NCBI GenBank assembly: GCA_022843625.1
Contig: JALHNH010000009.1
Coordinates: 62,001-126,000, forward strand
Source of the DNA: Bryobacter sp.
GTDB taxonomy: Bacteria > Acidobacteriota > Terriglobia > Bryobacterales > Bryobacteraceae
Direction: 5' to 3'
Length of the DNA stretch: 64,000 nucleotides
Below, in pieces: positions 1 to 7,742 of this stretch. Each line of letters opens with the position of its first letter. Position 1 is the first letter of the stretch. Below the pieces are notes generated by a model. The model made no database searches. It was not told the DNA's origin and saw nothing but the letters and a program-made list of their open reading frames with translations. The position numbers and the translations under genes are program-made.

Positions 1-72
1 CACGATATCGGGGGACGTCTCGTCCTTCTGCAGCGAAACCCGCTATACGTCTATTCGGGAGGCAGTATCACG

Positions 73-3000
73 ATGATCAGAAGTACCTTGCTCGTCTTTG
101 TGCTCAGTATTTTAAGTGCAACCGCAGCATTTTCTCAGGCTTCCAGCGCCACTATCAACGGAACACTGCGCGACTCCTCGGGGAGCATCATCCCTGGAGC
201 CGCACTTGTGCTTCGCAATCCATCCACCTCGGTCGAAACCCGCTCTACGAGCAATGAATCCGGCTATTACGCCTTCCTGAACATCCTTCCAGGCCAGTAC
301 ACCCTCGAAGTGTCCAAGGCTGGTTTTCGCACAAACAAACTCAGCCAGTTCACCCTGGCCGTGAATCAGACGGCAACCATTGACGTAGTGATGGAAATCG
401 GCTCGGTGGATCAATCCATCAACGTCGAAGCCATCGGTGCTGAAGTTCAGGCCTCAACTGCTGAAATTGGTGCTGTCGTTGCACGGCAACAAGTCGTTGA
501 CTTGCCGTTGAACGGACGCAACTTCACACAGCTTCTTTCGCTCACCCCCGGAGTTGCTCCAGTTAGCGTTTCTCAGAACACGGGTTCGGGCTTCGCCCAT
601 CCTGGCATTGGCGCCTTTATCTTTCCGGCCATCAACGGCCAGACGAATCGTTCCAATTTCTGGACTTTGGACGGTATTACCAACCAGGGGCTGATGCTTT
701 CTACTCCTGCGGTAAATCCGATCGTAGATGCGATCGCCGAATTCAAAGTGCAATCGCACAATGATCAGGCTGAATTTGGTGGCGTACTCGGTGGTGTGAT
801 CAACGTTGCAACTCAGAACGGCACCAACCAGCTTCATGGCTCCGCCTGGGAATATGTTCGCAACAGCGAGTTTGATGCCCGTAACACTTTCCTGCCGCTG
901 GTAACTCCCTTCCGTCAGAACCAGTTCGGTGGCGCCATCGGTGGCCCGGTTGTAATTCCGAAAATCTTGAATGGACGCAACACTACGTTCTTCCATGGTG
1001 CCTACCAGGGATGGCGCTTCCGCAGGGCAAACAATGCTCTGTTCCGTGTGCCTACAGCTGCCAACCTCAATGGCGATTTGAGCGACGACGCAAGACAGAT
1101 TTTTGACCCCTTCACCTCACGCGCCAACCCGAATGGAACCGGCTTCGTCCGTGATCCTTTTGCCGGCAACCGGATTCCGGCCAGCCGTATCAGCCCTGGA
1201 AATCTGCTTTATGCCAGAACCACCTTCCCGGTTGGTGGTGCTCCGATTACCTCGGACCGTAACGCACTGGACCCGTCGGGCTTCAGCCAGAATCAGGACG
1301 AATATTCCTTCCGTGTCGACCGTGTTCTTAGCCCCAAGGACAACGTATTCTTCCGCTTGAGCCACTCCATGCTGGACCAGACAGCTTCGGGCGGGCGTCC
1401 GATCCTTGCCAGCTTCCGTGAGTTCAATGCAATGAACATTGGAACCAGCTGGGTTCACACCTTCAACCCGACCACAATCTTGCAGGCGCAGTTCGGCCGG
1501 CTTGTAAACGTGGACAATAGCGGCACCCGCTTCCGCAGTCTGCCCGCGAATTTCGTTCGGGATGTCGGCTACAATCCCGTTTTCTGCTGCAACTTCCTGG
1601 ATGGTCAAACTCTTGTACCTGCACTCAACATCGATGGCTGGGTTAGCGGAGCTGAAGGTAGCTCATTCAACCGGCCCTCAGACGTTTGGCAGTACAAAGC
1701 CTCGTTCACGAAAATCAAGGGCAATCACCAGCTCAAGATGGGTGGCGAATGGAACAACATGGACTTCCTGGGTTCGCCAAGAAATGCCAGTGCGACCTAT
1801 CGCCCCATTCAAACGTCTAACCCGCAAAGCCCCGGCAACACCGGCAGCCAGCTCGCCAGCTTTCTGCTCGATGTGCCCGACGCAGCCGGCTTCCGCAACC
1901 GCTCGACAACGGTTCGTCGCGGCGGCCATATGGGCTTCTTCATTCAAGACCAATGGAAGTTTTCGTCGCGCCTGACCATCAATCTGGGCTTCCGCTACGA
2001 CAAAACCTTCATTCCGCCACTCGGCCAGGAAGGCAACGAGAATATCTTCACCGGCGGCTATGACCTGCAACGGGGTGTTTACCTCATCCAGAAGCAGCCC
2101 GGCTCATGCGAAGAACTCAGGAAAGCACCTTGCGTACCCGGCGGAAGACTACCTGCAAACGTAGAACTTCTCCCCAACGCAAAGCTGTACAAGAACACGA
2201 ATGACAACTGGCAGCCCCGTGTTGGCTTTGCTTACCGTATTGGCCCCCGCACAGCAGTCCGTGCGTCATTCGGTATCTTCTTTGACAACTACGCCGCTGT
2301 GGTTCAGACCGCTCAGAACTACTCCGCTCAGTGGCCCAGCGTTGGCGAACAGTTGCAGGAAAACCTGAACAATCCCACCGCCGCACAGCCGACACCTACC
2401 TTTAACGGCCGCAACCCGTTCCCGTCAGGGGCACTTCCTGAAGCGACACCGTTCAATCAGGTGCAGTGGTACATGGATCCTAACTTCCAGAACCCATATT
2501 CGCTGCAATGGAATTTCGGCGTACAGCATCAGATCAATTCCGACACTGTCGTGACTGTCAACTACGTTGGCTCCGGCTCCCGCCGTCTCGACATTGGTGG
2601 TTTCTACAACGTTGCCACCACGCCAGGCCCGGGCAACTTCCGGGAACGCGCGCCGTTCCCTTACATTCGCCCCACTTACTATGACCGCAGCTGGGGTCGC
2701 GGTAACTATCAAAGTATGCAGTTCCTGCTCGACAAGAAATTCAAGGGCGGCTTTGCATACATGGTCAACTACACCTATTCAAAGTCGATCGACATCGGTT
2801 GTTCGGGATGGTATGGGGTAGAAGGTTGCTCCATTCAGGATCCTTACAAGTTCAATAACGACCGCAGCGTTTCGGGCTTCGACCTGACGCACGTGGCCAC
2901 AATGAACTTTGTTTACGAACTCCCCTTCGGCAAAGGCAAACGCTTCCAGACCAACAACAAGGTAGGCGACTACATTCTTGGCGGCTGGAGGACCAACGGC

Positions 3001-3423
3001 ATTATCCGTCTGAGTTCCGGCCAGCCCTACAATCTTCAGATCAATGGAGATTTGGCGAATACCGGCAACTCGAATTACTTGCGCCTCAACTTCCTGGGAA
3101 ATCCAAAGCTCGATAACCCAACGACGGGCCAATGGTTCGACAGAAGCAAGGTGGCGGCACCTGCACCTTTCACCTTCGGCAATTCAGGCCGCTTCCGTAT
3201 GCGCTCGGACGGCTGGGAGAATTTCGATCTCTCGGTCTTCCGCGAATTCGGGCTCGGTGAAGGCCGTCGCTTTGAGCTTCGCGTAGAAGGGTTCAATATG
3301 TTCAACCACCCTGTTTACGGCCCTCCCAACGCCAATCTGTCGAATGCACAACTTTTCGGCACTGTCACCGGCACGGCTAACCAGCCGCGTCAGCTTCAAC
3401 TTGGTGGTAGATTCGTGTTTTAA
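73..3423 (+). CDS. TonB-dependent receptor, Oar-like, with carboxypeptidase regulatory-like domain
   Basis: Large outer-membrane receptor of the type abundant in Acidobacteriota. A signal peptide ends near residue 21 (ATAAFSQ). Residues about 25-105 form a carboxypeptidase-regulatory-like beta-sandwich (NGTLRDSSGSIIPGA... GYYAFLNILPGQY). A plug domain follows (VVDLPLNGRNFTQLLSLTPG), then a beta-barrel of roughly 850 residues ending in ...GGRFVF, with the terminal Phe expected for BAM recognition. The family takes up oligosaccharides, peptides or metal chelates through TonB energy; the ligand cannot be read from sequence. The start is supported by GGGAGG at 57-62, 10 bases before the ATG. The stop overlaps the next gene in TAATG, so the two are translationally coupled. 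Confidence 0.93.
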   Translation: MIRSTLLVFVLSILSATAAFSQASSATINGTLRDSSGSIIPGAALVLRNPSTSVETRSTSNESGYYAFLNILPGQYTLEVSKAGFRTNKLSQFTLAVNQTATIDVVMEIGSVDQSINVEAIGAEVQASTAEIGAVVARQQVVDLPLNGRNFTQLLSLTPGVAPVSVSQNTGSGFAHPGIGAFIFPAINGQTNRSNFWTLDGITNQGLMLSTPAVNPIVDAIAEFKVQSHNDQAEFGGVLGGVINVATQNGTNQLHGSAWEYVRNSEFDARNTFLPLVTPFRQNQFGGAIGGPVVIPKILNGRNTTFFHGAYQGWRFRRANNALFRVPTAANLNGDLSDDARQIFDPFTSRANPNGTGFVRDPFAGNRIPASRISPGNLLYARTTFPVGGAPITSDRNALDPSGFSQNQDEYSFRVDRVLSPKDNVFFRLSHSMLDQTASGGRPILASFREFNAMNIGTSWVHTFNPTTILQAQFGRLVNVDNSGTRFRSLPANFVRDVGYNPVFCCNFLDGQTLVPALNIDGWVSGAEGSSFNRPSDVWQYKASFTKIKGNHQLKMGGEWNNMDFLGSPRNASATYRPIQTSNPQSPGNTGSQLASFLLDVPDAAGFRNRSTTVRRGGHMGFFIQDQWKFSSRLTINLGFRYDKTFIPPLGQEGNENIFTGGYDLQRGVYLIQKQPGSCEELRKAPCVPGGRLPANVELLPNAKLYKNTNDNWQPRVGFAYRIGPRTAVRASFGIFFDNYAAVVQTAQNYSAQWPSVGEQLQENLNNPTAAQPTPTFNGRNPFPSGALPEATPFNQVQWYMDPNFQNPYSLQWNFGVQHQINSDTVVTVNYVGSGSRRLDIGGFYNVATTPGPGNFRERAPFPYIRPTYYDRSWGRGNYQSMQFLLDKKFKGGFAYMVNYTYSKSIDIGCSGWYGVEGCSIQDPYKFNNDRSVSGFDLTHVATMNFVYELPFGKGKRFQTNNKVGDYILGGWRTNGIIRLSSGQPYNLQINGDLANTGNSNYLRLNFLGNPKLDNPTTGQWFDRSKVAAPAPFTFGNSGRFRMRSDGWENFDLSVFREFGLGEGRRFELRVEGFNMFNHPVYGPPNANLSNAQLFGTVTGTANQPRQLQLGGRFVF

Positions 3424-5846
3424 TGCTTTTCCTGATTGTTCTGCTGGCCTCATTGGCATTCGCACAAAACCCTTGCCAGGGGCCGGCAGATCTCGAACAA
3501 CAACTTAAGACTAAACCCGCCGCTAGCGTACACAATGCGCTCGGCGGGTTTTTCATTTCCCGGCAGCGCACTGATTGCGCAATCGCCTCTTACCGTGAGG
3601 CAATCCGCCTCGACCCGCGATTCTTCCCCGCCCGTATCTCGCTTGGTAATTTGCTGATCGAAACTAACCAGATCGCCGATGCGCAGGCACAGTTTCGCAG
3701 CGTACTCAGCGCTCAGCCGAAGAACGCCCTCGCCTTGCGAGGCATCTCAAGGGCACTGATTCTCGATTCGAAATTCAGGGCAGCCTCCGTTTACCTCGAA
3801 GAAGCACTGCTACTCGAGCCACGTGAACTCGGCCACTATATCGCTCTTGGCTATGCCTATGTGGAAGCGCGGAATTTCGTCAAGGCAGTCGCGATTCTCG
3901 AGCGTGCCCGCAAATTGCAGCCAGCAGCAGAACCGGTGCATTTCAATCTTGGCCGCGCATTGGCAGGGCTCGAACGCTTCGAAGATGCGGCCGCTTCTTT
4001 CACCGAAGCTCTGCGGCTGAACCCGACAAGCGAAGATGCGCGGCTGTCGCTGGCACGGGCACTCATTGCGTTTCGAAACTACGAAAAAGCTTTGCCACTG
4101 CTTGCGGCCTACCGCGGACCGGATACGTTCGAGCGCAGCTACCTGCGAGGCCTTGCCCTGCGTGGCGTCGATCAGTTGGCTGAGGCAAAAGCTTCATTCG
4201 AAGAAGCCGTAAAGATCAACCCGCGTCATGCCGATGCAAGCTACCAGCTCGGCTTTGTGTTGGCCCGCCTGGGTGATGCGGCAGGGGCGAGGAAGCATCT
4301 GGAAAATGCCCGATCCATAAACCCGCAATCCTCGGATATTCACTTTCAGCTCGCCACGGTCTACCGAAAACTAAACGAAGTGGAGTTGGCAAACATCGAG
4401 CTTGCTACTGTGCAGAAGCTCAAGCAGGCGGCCGCATCGGCGGAAGTCGCCAGCTCTACAGCAGACCGGGCGAACGCCGAGTTGGTCGACGGCGATCCCC
4501 GGCGTGCTATCACCACCTACACCGAAGCAATGAAGCTCGAGCCCAACAACCCCCGCACGCATTACAATCTTGCCCTCGCGCAAGCCAGGATCAATGATGC
4601 TCGTGCAGCGCGGCAGTCACTGGATCGCGCACTTGCCCTTGACCCTTATTTCGCCGCTGCCCATCATCGCTCAGGGCTGCTTTTGTTGGGTGCAGGTCAG
4701 TTTGCGACTGCCGAGGCTGCGCTTCGCCGCGCCATTGAGCTGGACCCGCAATTTGTCGCAGCGCACTCCGATCTTGGCGTGCTGCTTGGGCAGCAATCAC
4801 GATTTTCTGAAGCCGAACAGCAGTTTCGCATCAGTACAGAACTCGACCCCAGCGCCGGACTCGCTTTCCTCAACCTTGGCCTGATGAGGGCGAGCCAACA
4901 GCGCTTTGCCGATGCATATCGAGACATCGGCCAGGCGCTAAGGCTGCTGCCATCGAACCCCCGCGTCATGAGTTCGCTGGGGATGGTTGCCTCGCGCATC
5001 AATCGCTGGAAAGAAGCGCTTGCCTTATTCGCCAAAGTAGTCGAACTGGAGCCAGACTCTGCAGAGGCACGTCTCAATTTGGGCATAGCGCAAGCCGATC
5101 AATTCGATCTGGCCGCCGCAAGTGCTTCTTTTGGCGAAGCGGTCCGCCTTGCTCCGAAGAGCGCCAGCGCGCATTACAATTTCGGCCGCGCCCAGTTTGA
5201 TCTTAAGCAATACGAAGTCGCACAAAAACATCTGGAACTAGCGTTGGAACTGGACCCCAAATCCGATCCCGCGCTTTATCTGTTGGCGCTGACTCACAAG
5301 AACTTGGACCACCCTCGTGAGGCCGCCGGGATCATCGATCGCCTGATTGCTCGCAAGCCCAACGACCAGGATGCACTCTTCCTTCTGGGGCAAACAGCGA
5401 TTCAACTCGAAGACCGCCCCCGTGCCATCGCGGCTTGGGAAAAGCTGGTTCGGCTCAAGCCTGACCACAACGAAGCGCTTTACGCACTCTCGCGGAATCT
5501 GCAAGCCACCAATCCAAATCAGGCAGCTGTATACCGCAAGCGTCTGGCAGACCTTAAGCTATCCAGGCAAGTTGCCGAAGAGGCGGAGGCAATGGGCAAT
5601 TTTGGCCTAAGTGCGGCCGCTTCGCATGATTGGCCTCGCGCTATCGAACGTATCAATGAAGCGATTCAAATCTGCGGTGATTGCCGTGCGCGTGCGGATT
5701 TGCATAAGAACCTCGGCCTCACTTATGCCCGGGCTGGAGACATGGGAAATGCCGAGCGCGCATTGCGGCAAGCTCGCGAGGCTAAACCGGGCGACATTGA
5801 AATCGTGCGCGCGCTCGAGATGATCCGTCTTCGAAGCAAACAATAG
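3423..5846 (+). CDS. Secreted tetratricopeptide-repeat protein
   Basis: An 807-residue protein with a signal peptide (MLFLIVLLASLAFAQ) followed by about twenty TPR units, recognisable by repeated A..Y..A..L.P motifs such as SYREAIRLDPRFFPA, SFTEALRLNPTSEDA and ALRRAIELDPQFVAAHS. It is probably periplasmic or outer-membrane associated and serves as a protein-protein scaffold. It starts in the TAATG overlap with the TonB receptor, with no separate ribosome binding site evident, so translation should depend on the receptor. A perfect intrinsic-terminator hairpin lies inside its first 45 codons (see separate entry). Partner proteins are unknown; a role assisting the receptor is inferred only from coupling. 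Confidence 0.9.
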   Translation: MLFLIVLLASLAFAQNPCQGPADLEQQLKTKPAASVHNALGGFFISRQRTDCAIASYREAIRLDPRFFPARISLGNLLIETNQIADAQAQFRSVLSAQPKNALALRGISRALILDSKFRAASVYLEEALLLEPRELGHYIALGYAYVEARNFVKAVAILERARKLQPAAEPVHFNLGRALAGLERFEDAAASFTEALRLNPTSEDARLSLARALIAFRNYEKALPLLAAYRGPDTFERSYLRGLALRGVDQLAEAKASFEEAVKINPRHADASYQLGFVLARLGDAAGARKHLENARSINPQSSDIHFQLATVYRKLNEVELANIELATVQKLKQAAASAEVASSTADRANAELVDGDPRRAITTYTEAMKLEPNNPRTHYNLALAQARINDARAARQSLDRALALDPYFAAAHHRSGLLLLGAGQFATAEAALRRAIELDPQFVAAHSDLGVLLGQQSRFSEAEQQFRISTELDPSAGLAFLNLGLMRASQQRFADAYRDIGQALRLLPSNPRVMSSLGMVASRINRWKEALALFAKVVELEPDSAEARLNLGIAQADQFDLAAASASFGEAVRLAPKSASAHYNFGRAQFDLKQYEVAQKHLELALELDPKSDPALYLLALTHKNLDHPREAAGIIDRLIARKPNDQDALFLLGQTAIQLEDRPRAIAAWEKLVRLKPDHNEALYALSRNLQATNPNQAAVYRKRLADLKLSRQVAEEAEAMGNFGLSAAASHDWPRAIERINEAIQICGDCRARADLHKNLGLTYARAGDMGNAERALRQAREAKPGDIEIVRALEMIRLRSKQ
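3513..3553 (+). terminator. Intrinsic-terminator-like hairpin inside the TPR gene
   Basis: AAACCCGCCG (3513-3522) pairs perfectly with CGGCGGGTTT (3542-3551), a 10-bp stem, with a possible inner AGCG/CGCT pairing in the 19-base loop. It runs directly into TTTTT (3549-3553). It sits 90 bases after the receptor stop codon and within codons of the downstream TPR gene. It fits a polar terminator that limits TPR expression relative to the receptor unless ribosomes cover it. Confidence 0.6.
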
Positions 5847-5932
5847 CGTTTCCATCTGAACTATATACTGTAAAGATTAAGGACACCGAAACCGGTTCGG
5901 AAGTCGTCTAATTGGCAGGATCCAGGAAGTTC

Positions 5933-7726
5933 ATGAAAAATATCTTGTGTTTGGTTTTGGCGGGCGCAGCATTGGCTTTTGCTCAGGCTCCGAAGGCGGG
6001 TAAGGTTGAAGTGTTCCCCCTCGACCAGGTAAAGGCCGGGATGAAGGCCACGGCCTGGACGGTGTTTGAAGGCTCCGAAGTGGAAGCAGTTCCGATTGAA
6101 ATCATTGGCCTGTGGAAGAATGCCTGGGGGCCGAAACAGGACATCATTCTAGCCAAGATGTTTGGCAAAGCGTTGCGGACAGGTGTTGCAGGCGGGATGT
6201 CGGGGTCTCCCGTATACATTGACGGGAAATTGGTGGGTGCGGTGAGCTTGCGGATCAGCGTTTTCTCGCCAGATGCAATTTGCGGGATTACGCCAATCGA
6301 CCTGATGCTCGAGATCAACCAGTTTGATTCGTCCAAGCCAAAGGACGCAAAGACGCCACAGACTTTGGCCGCGAATCAGCCAGTGCGGGTGCCTGAGAAT
6401 GTGCTGGCTGGAGCGATGATGCAGCATATTGATACCCCGCTCACCTTCTCCGGCTTTCATGAGGCGACATTACAGAATTTTGGAGGGGCCTTGCAGCAGA
6501 TGGGTCTGCGGCCAGTGATGGGTGGGGCCGGGGGGGCCAATTATGAGACCAAGCCCGCTTCAGACTGGAAGACTTCGCTACAGCCGGGACAGCCAATTGT
6601 CGGGGTGCTGGTGTCTGGAGATATGAATATCTCGGGGCTTGGTACTGTCACTTACAACGATGGCAATAAAGTGTTGGGCTTTGGCCACCCTTTCTTCAAT
6701 ATGGGGCCGCTCGATATGCCGATGGCCAAGGGCGAGATTCTCACTGTGTTGAGCTCCAGCTTTCAGCCAAACAAGGTGGGCAATACGACCGAGATTGTGG
6801 GCGCGTTGCGGCAGGACCGTCATAGCGGGATTCAGGGTTTGCTCGGCGAGCAGGCAGAGACGATTCCCGTGACTTTGAAGGTGCGGAATCTGGGAGCCAA
6901 GGGCGGAGTAGCGGGCGAGAAGGATTTTCGCTTCAACGTTTTTGCGAATCAGAAATGGACCCCGTTTTTGATGACGATGACGATGTTTAATTCGATTTCA
7001 GGATCAAACGAGTTTTCCGACGAGACCACCTATAAGCTGAGCGGCAAGGTGGAGCTCGATGGGTTGCCGTCGCTGGATTTGAGCGGCATGGCGACTGTGA
7101 GTGATAGCCCGATGCCCCCGGCGATTGGACTTGCCAGCTGGTGGGGCGACAAGTTTAACCGGCTCTTTGCGAATACGCTGGAGAACCCGAAGTTGAAGGC
7201 CGTAAATGCAACGATTGACTTGATTCCAGAGCGGCGCGCAGCAACAGTTGAGAGCGCGTGGATTGACAAGACGGAAGTAGACCCTGGTGAGGAGATTGCA
7301 CTGAAGGTGTTTGTGCAGCCCTATCGCGGAGAGAGATTGAGCAGGTCGCTCAAGATTAAAATCCCGAGCGGCTTGTCTAAGGGCGAACACAAAATTGTTC
7401 TTGTCGATGCGGATACCTTGAACCGTGCACCCTTTGTTGCAGGAAACGCAAATCGCTTTATCGAATTGTCGCAGACAGTAAATCTGATCAATCAGGAGCG
7501 AGTAAATACACAGCTTTATGCCGTGATCACGAGTATGAAACCGACGGTGTATCTCGACGACAAGAGTCTGACGAGTTTGCCGAGTTCGGTAATGAATGTG
7601 CTGCAGGCTGGACGCGCACCGACGCGCCCGATGCTTACCTTGCTTGAGTCTTATACAGAAGCCGCCGCGATTCCTTTTGATTACGTGGTGAGCGGCAATT
7701 ACAGTTTGCGCTTTACGGTGCGCTAA
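5933..7726 (+). CDS. SpoIVB (S55)-type serine peptidase-like secreted protein, catalytic blocks permuted
   Basis: 597 residues with a signal peptide (LCLVLAGAALAFAQ). Two blocks match the S55 peptidase SpoIVB. A nucleophile block GMSGSPVYIDGKLVGAV has its Ser at about residue 90. A histidine block SGLGTVTYNDGNKVLGFGHP has its His at about residue 252 and is followed by a KGEI segment and an NTTEIVGALRQDR segment. In SpoIVB the His block comes first; here the order is reversed. The last 250 residues look like beta-sandwich domains (SAWIDKTEVDPGEEIALKVFV). I chose ATG 5933 over TTG 5912 because AGGAAG lies just upstream and the signal peptide then starts normally. Probably periplasmic; substrate unknown. 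The next gene begins 16 bases later and is likely co-transcribed. Confidence 0.85.
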   Translation: MKNILCLVLAGAALAFAQAPKAGKVEVFPLDQVKAGMKATAWTVFEGSEVEAVPIEIIGLWKNAWGPKQDIILAKMFGKALRTGVAGGMSGSPVYIDGKLVGAVSLRISVFSPDAICGITPIDLMLEINQFDSSKPKDAKTPQTLAANQPVRVPENVLAGAMMQHIDTPLTFSGFHEATLQNFGGALQQMGLRPVMGGAGGANYETKPASDWKTSLQPGQPIVGVLVSGDMNISGLGTVTYNDGNKVLGFGHPFFNMGPLDMPMAKGEILTVLSSSFQPNKVGNTTEIVGALRQDRHSGIQGLLGEQAETIPVTLKVRNLGAKGGVAGEKDFRFNVFANQKWTPFLMTMTMFNSISGSNEFSDETTYKLSGKVELDGLPSLDLSGMATVSDSPMPPAIGLASWWGDKFNRLFANTLENPKLKAVNATIDLIPERRAATVESAWIDKTEVDPGEEIALKVFVQPYRGERLSRSLKIKIPSGLSKGEHKIVLVDADTLNRAPFVAGNANRFIELSQTVNLINQERVNTQLYAVITSMKPTVYLDDKSLTSLPSSVMNVLQAGRAPTRPMLTLLESYTEAAAIPFDYVVSGNYSLRFTVR

Positions 7727-7742
7727 GGATCTTTTTTCTCAC

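Noticed and set aside
1..76. Possible 3' end of an upstream gene in frame 2, ending TGA at 74-76 and overlapping the receptor ATG as ATGA
   Set aside because: All three plus-strand frames are open in these 72 bases and none gives a recognisable domain, so the frame cannot be chosen.
454..996. Long antisense frames within the TonB receptor and other large genes
   Set aside because: They mirror codon bias of the sense genes, have no domain pattern and no ribosome binding sites.
7700..7742. T-rich end (TTTTTT) between the S55-type peptidase and propeller genes as terminator
   Set aside because: The nearby GCGC stem is only four pairs and separated from the T tract, so read-through is expected.
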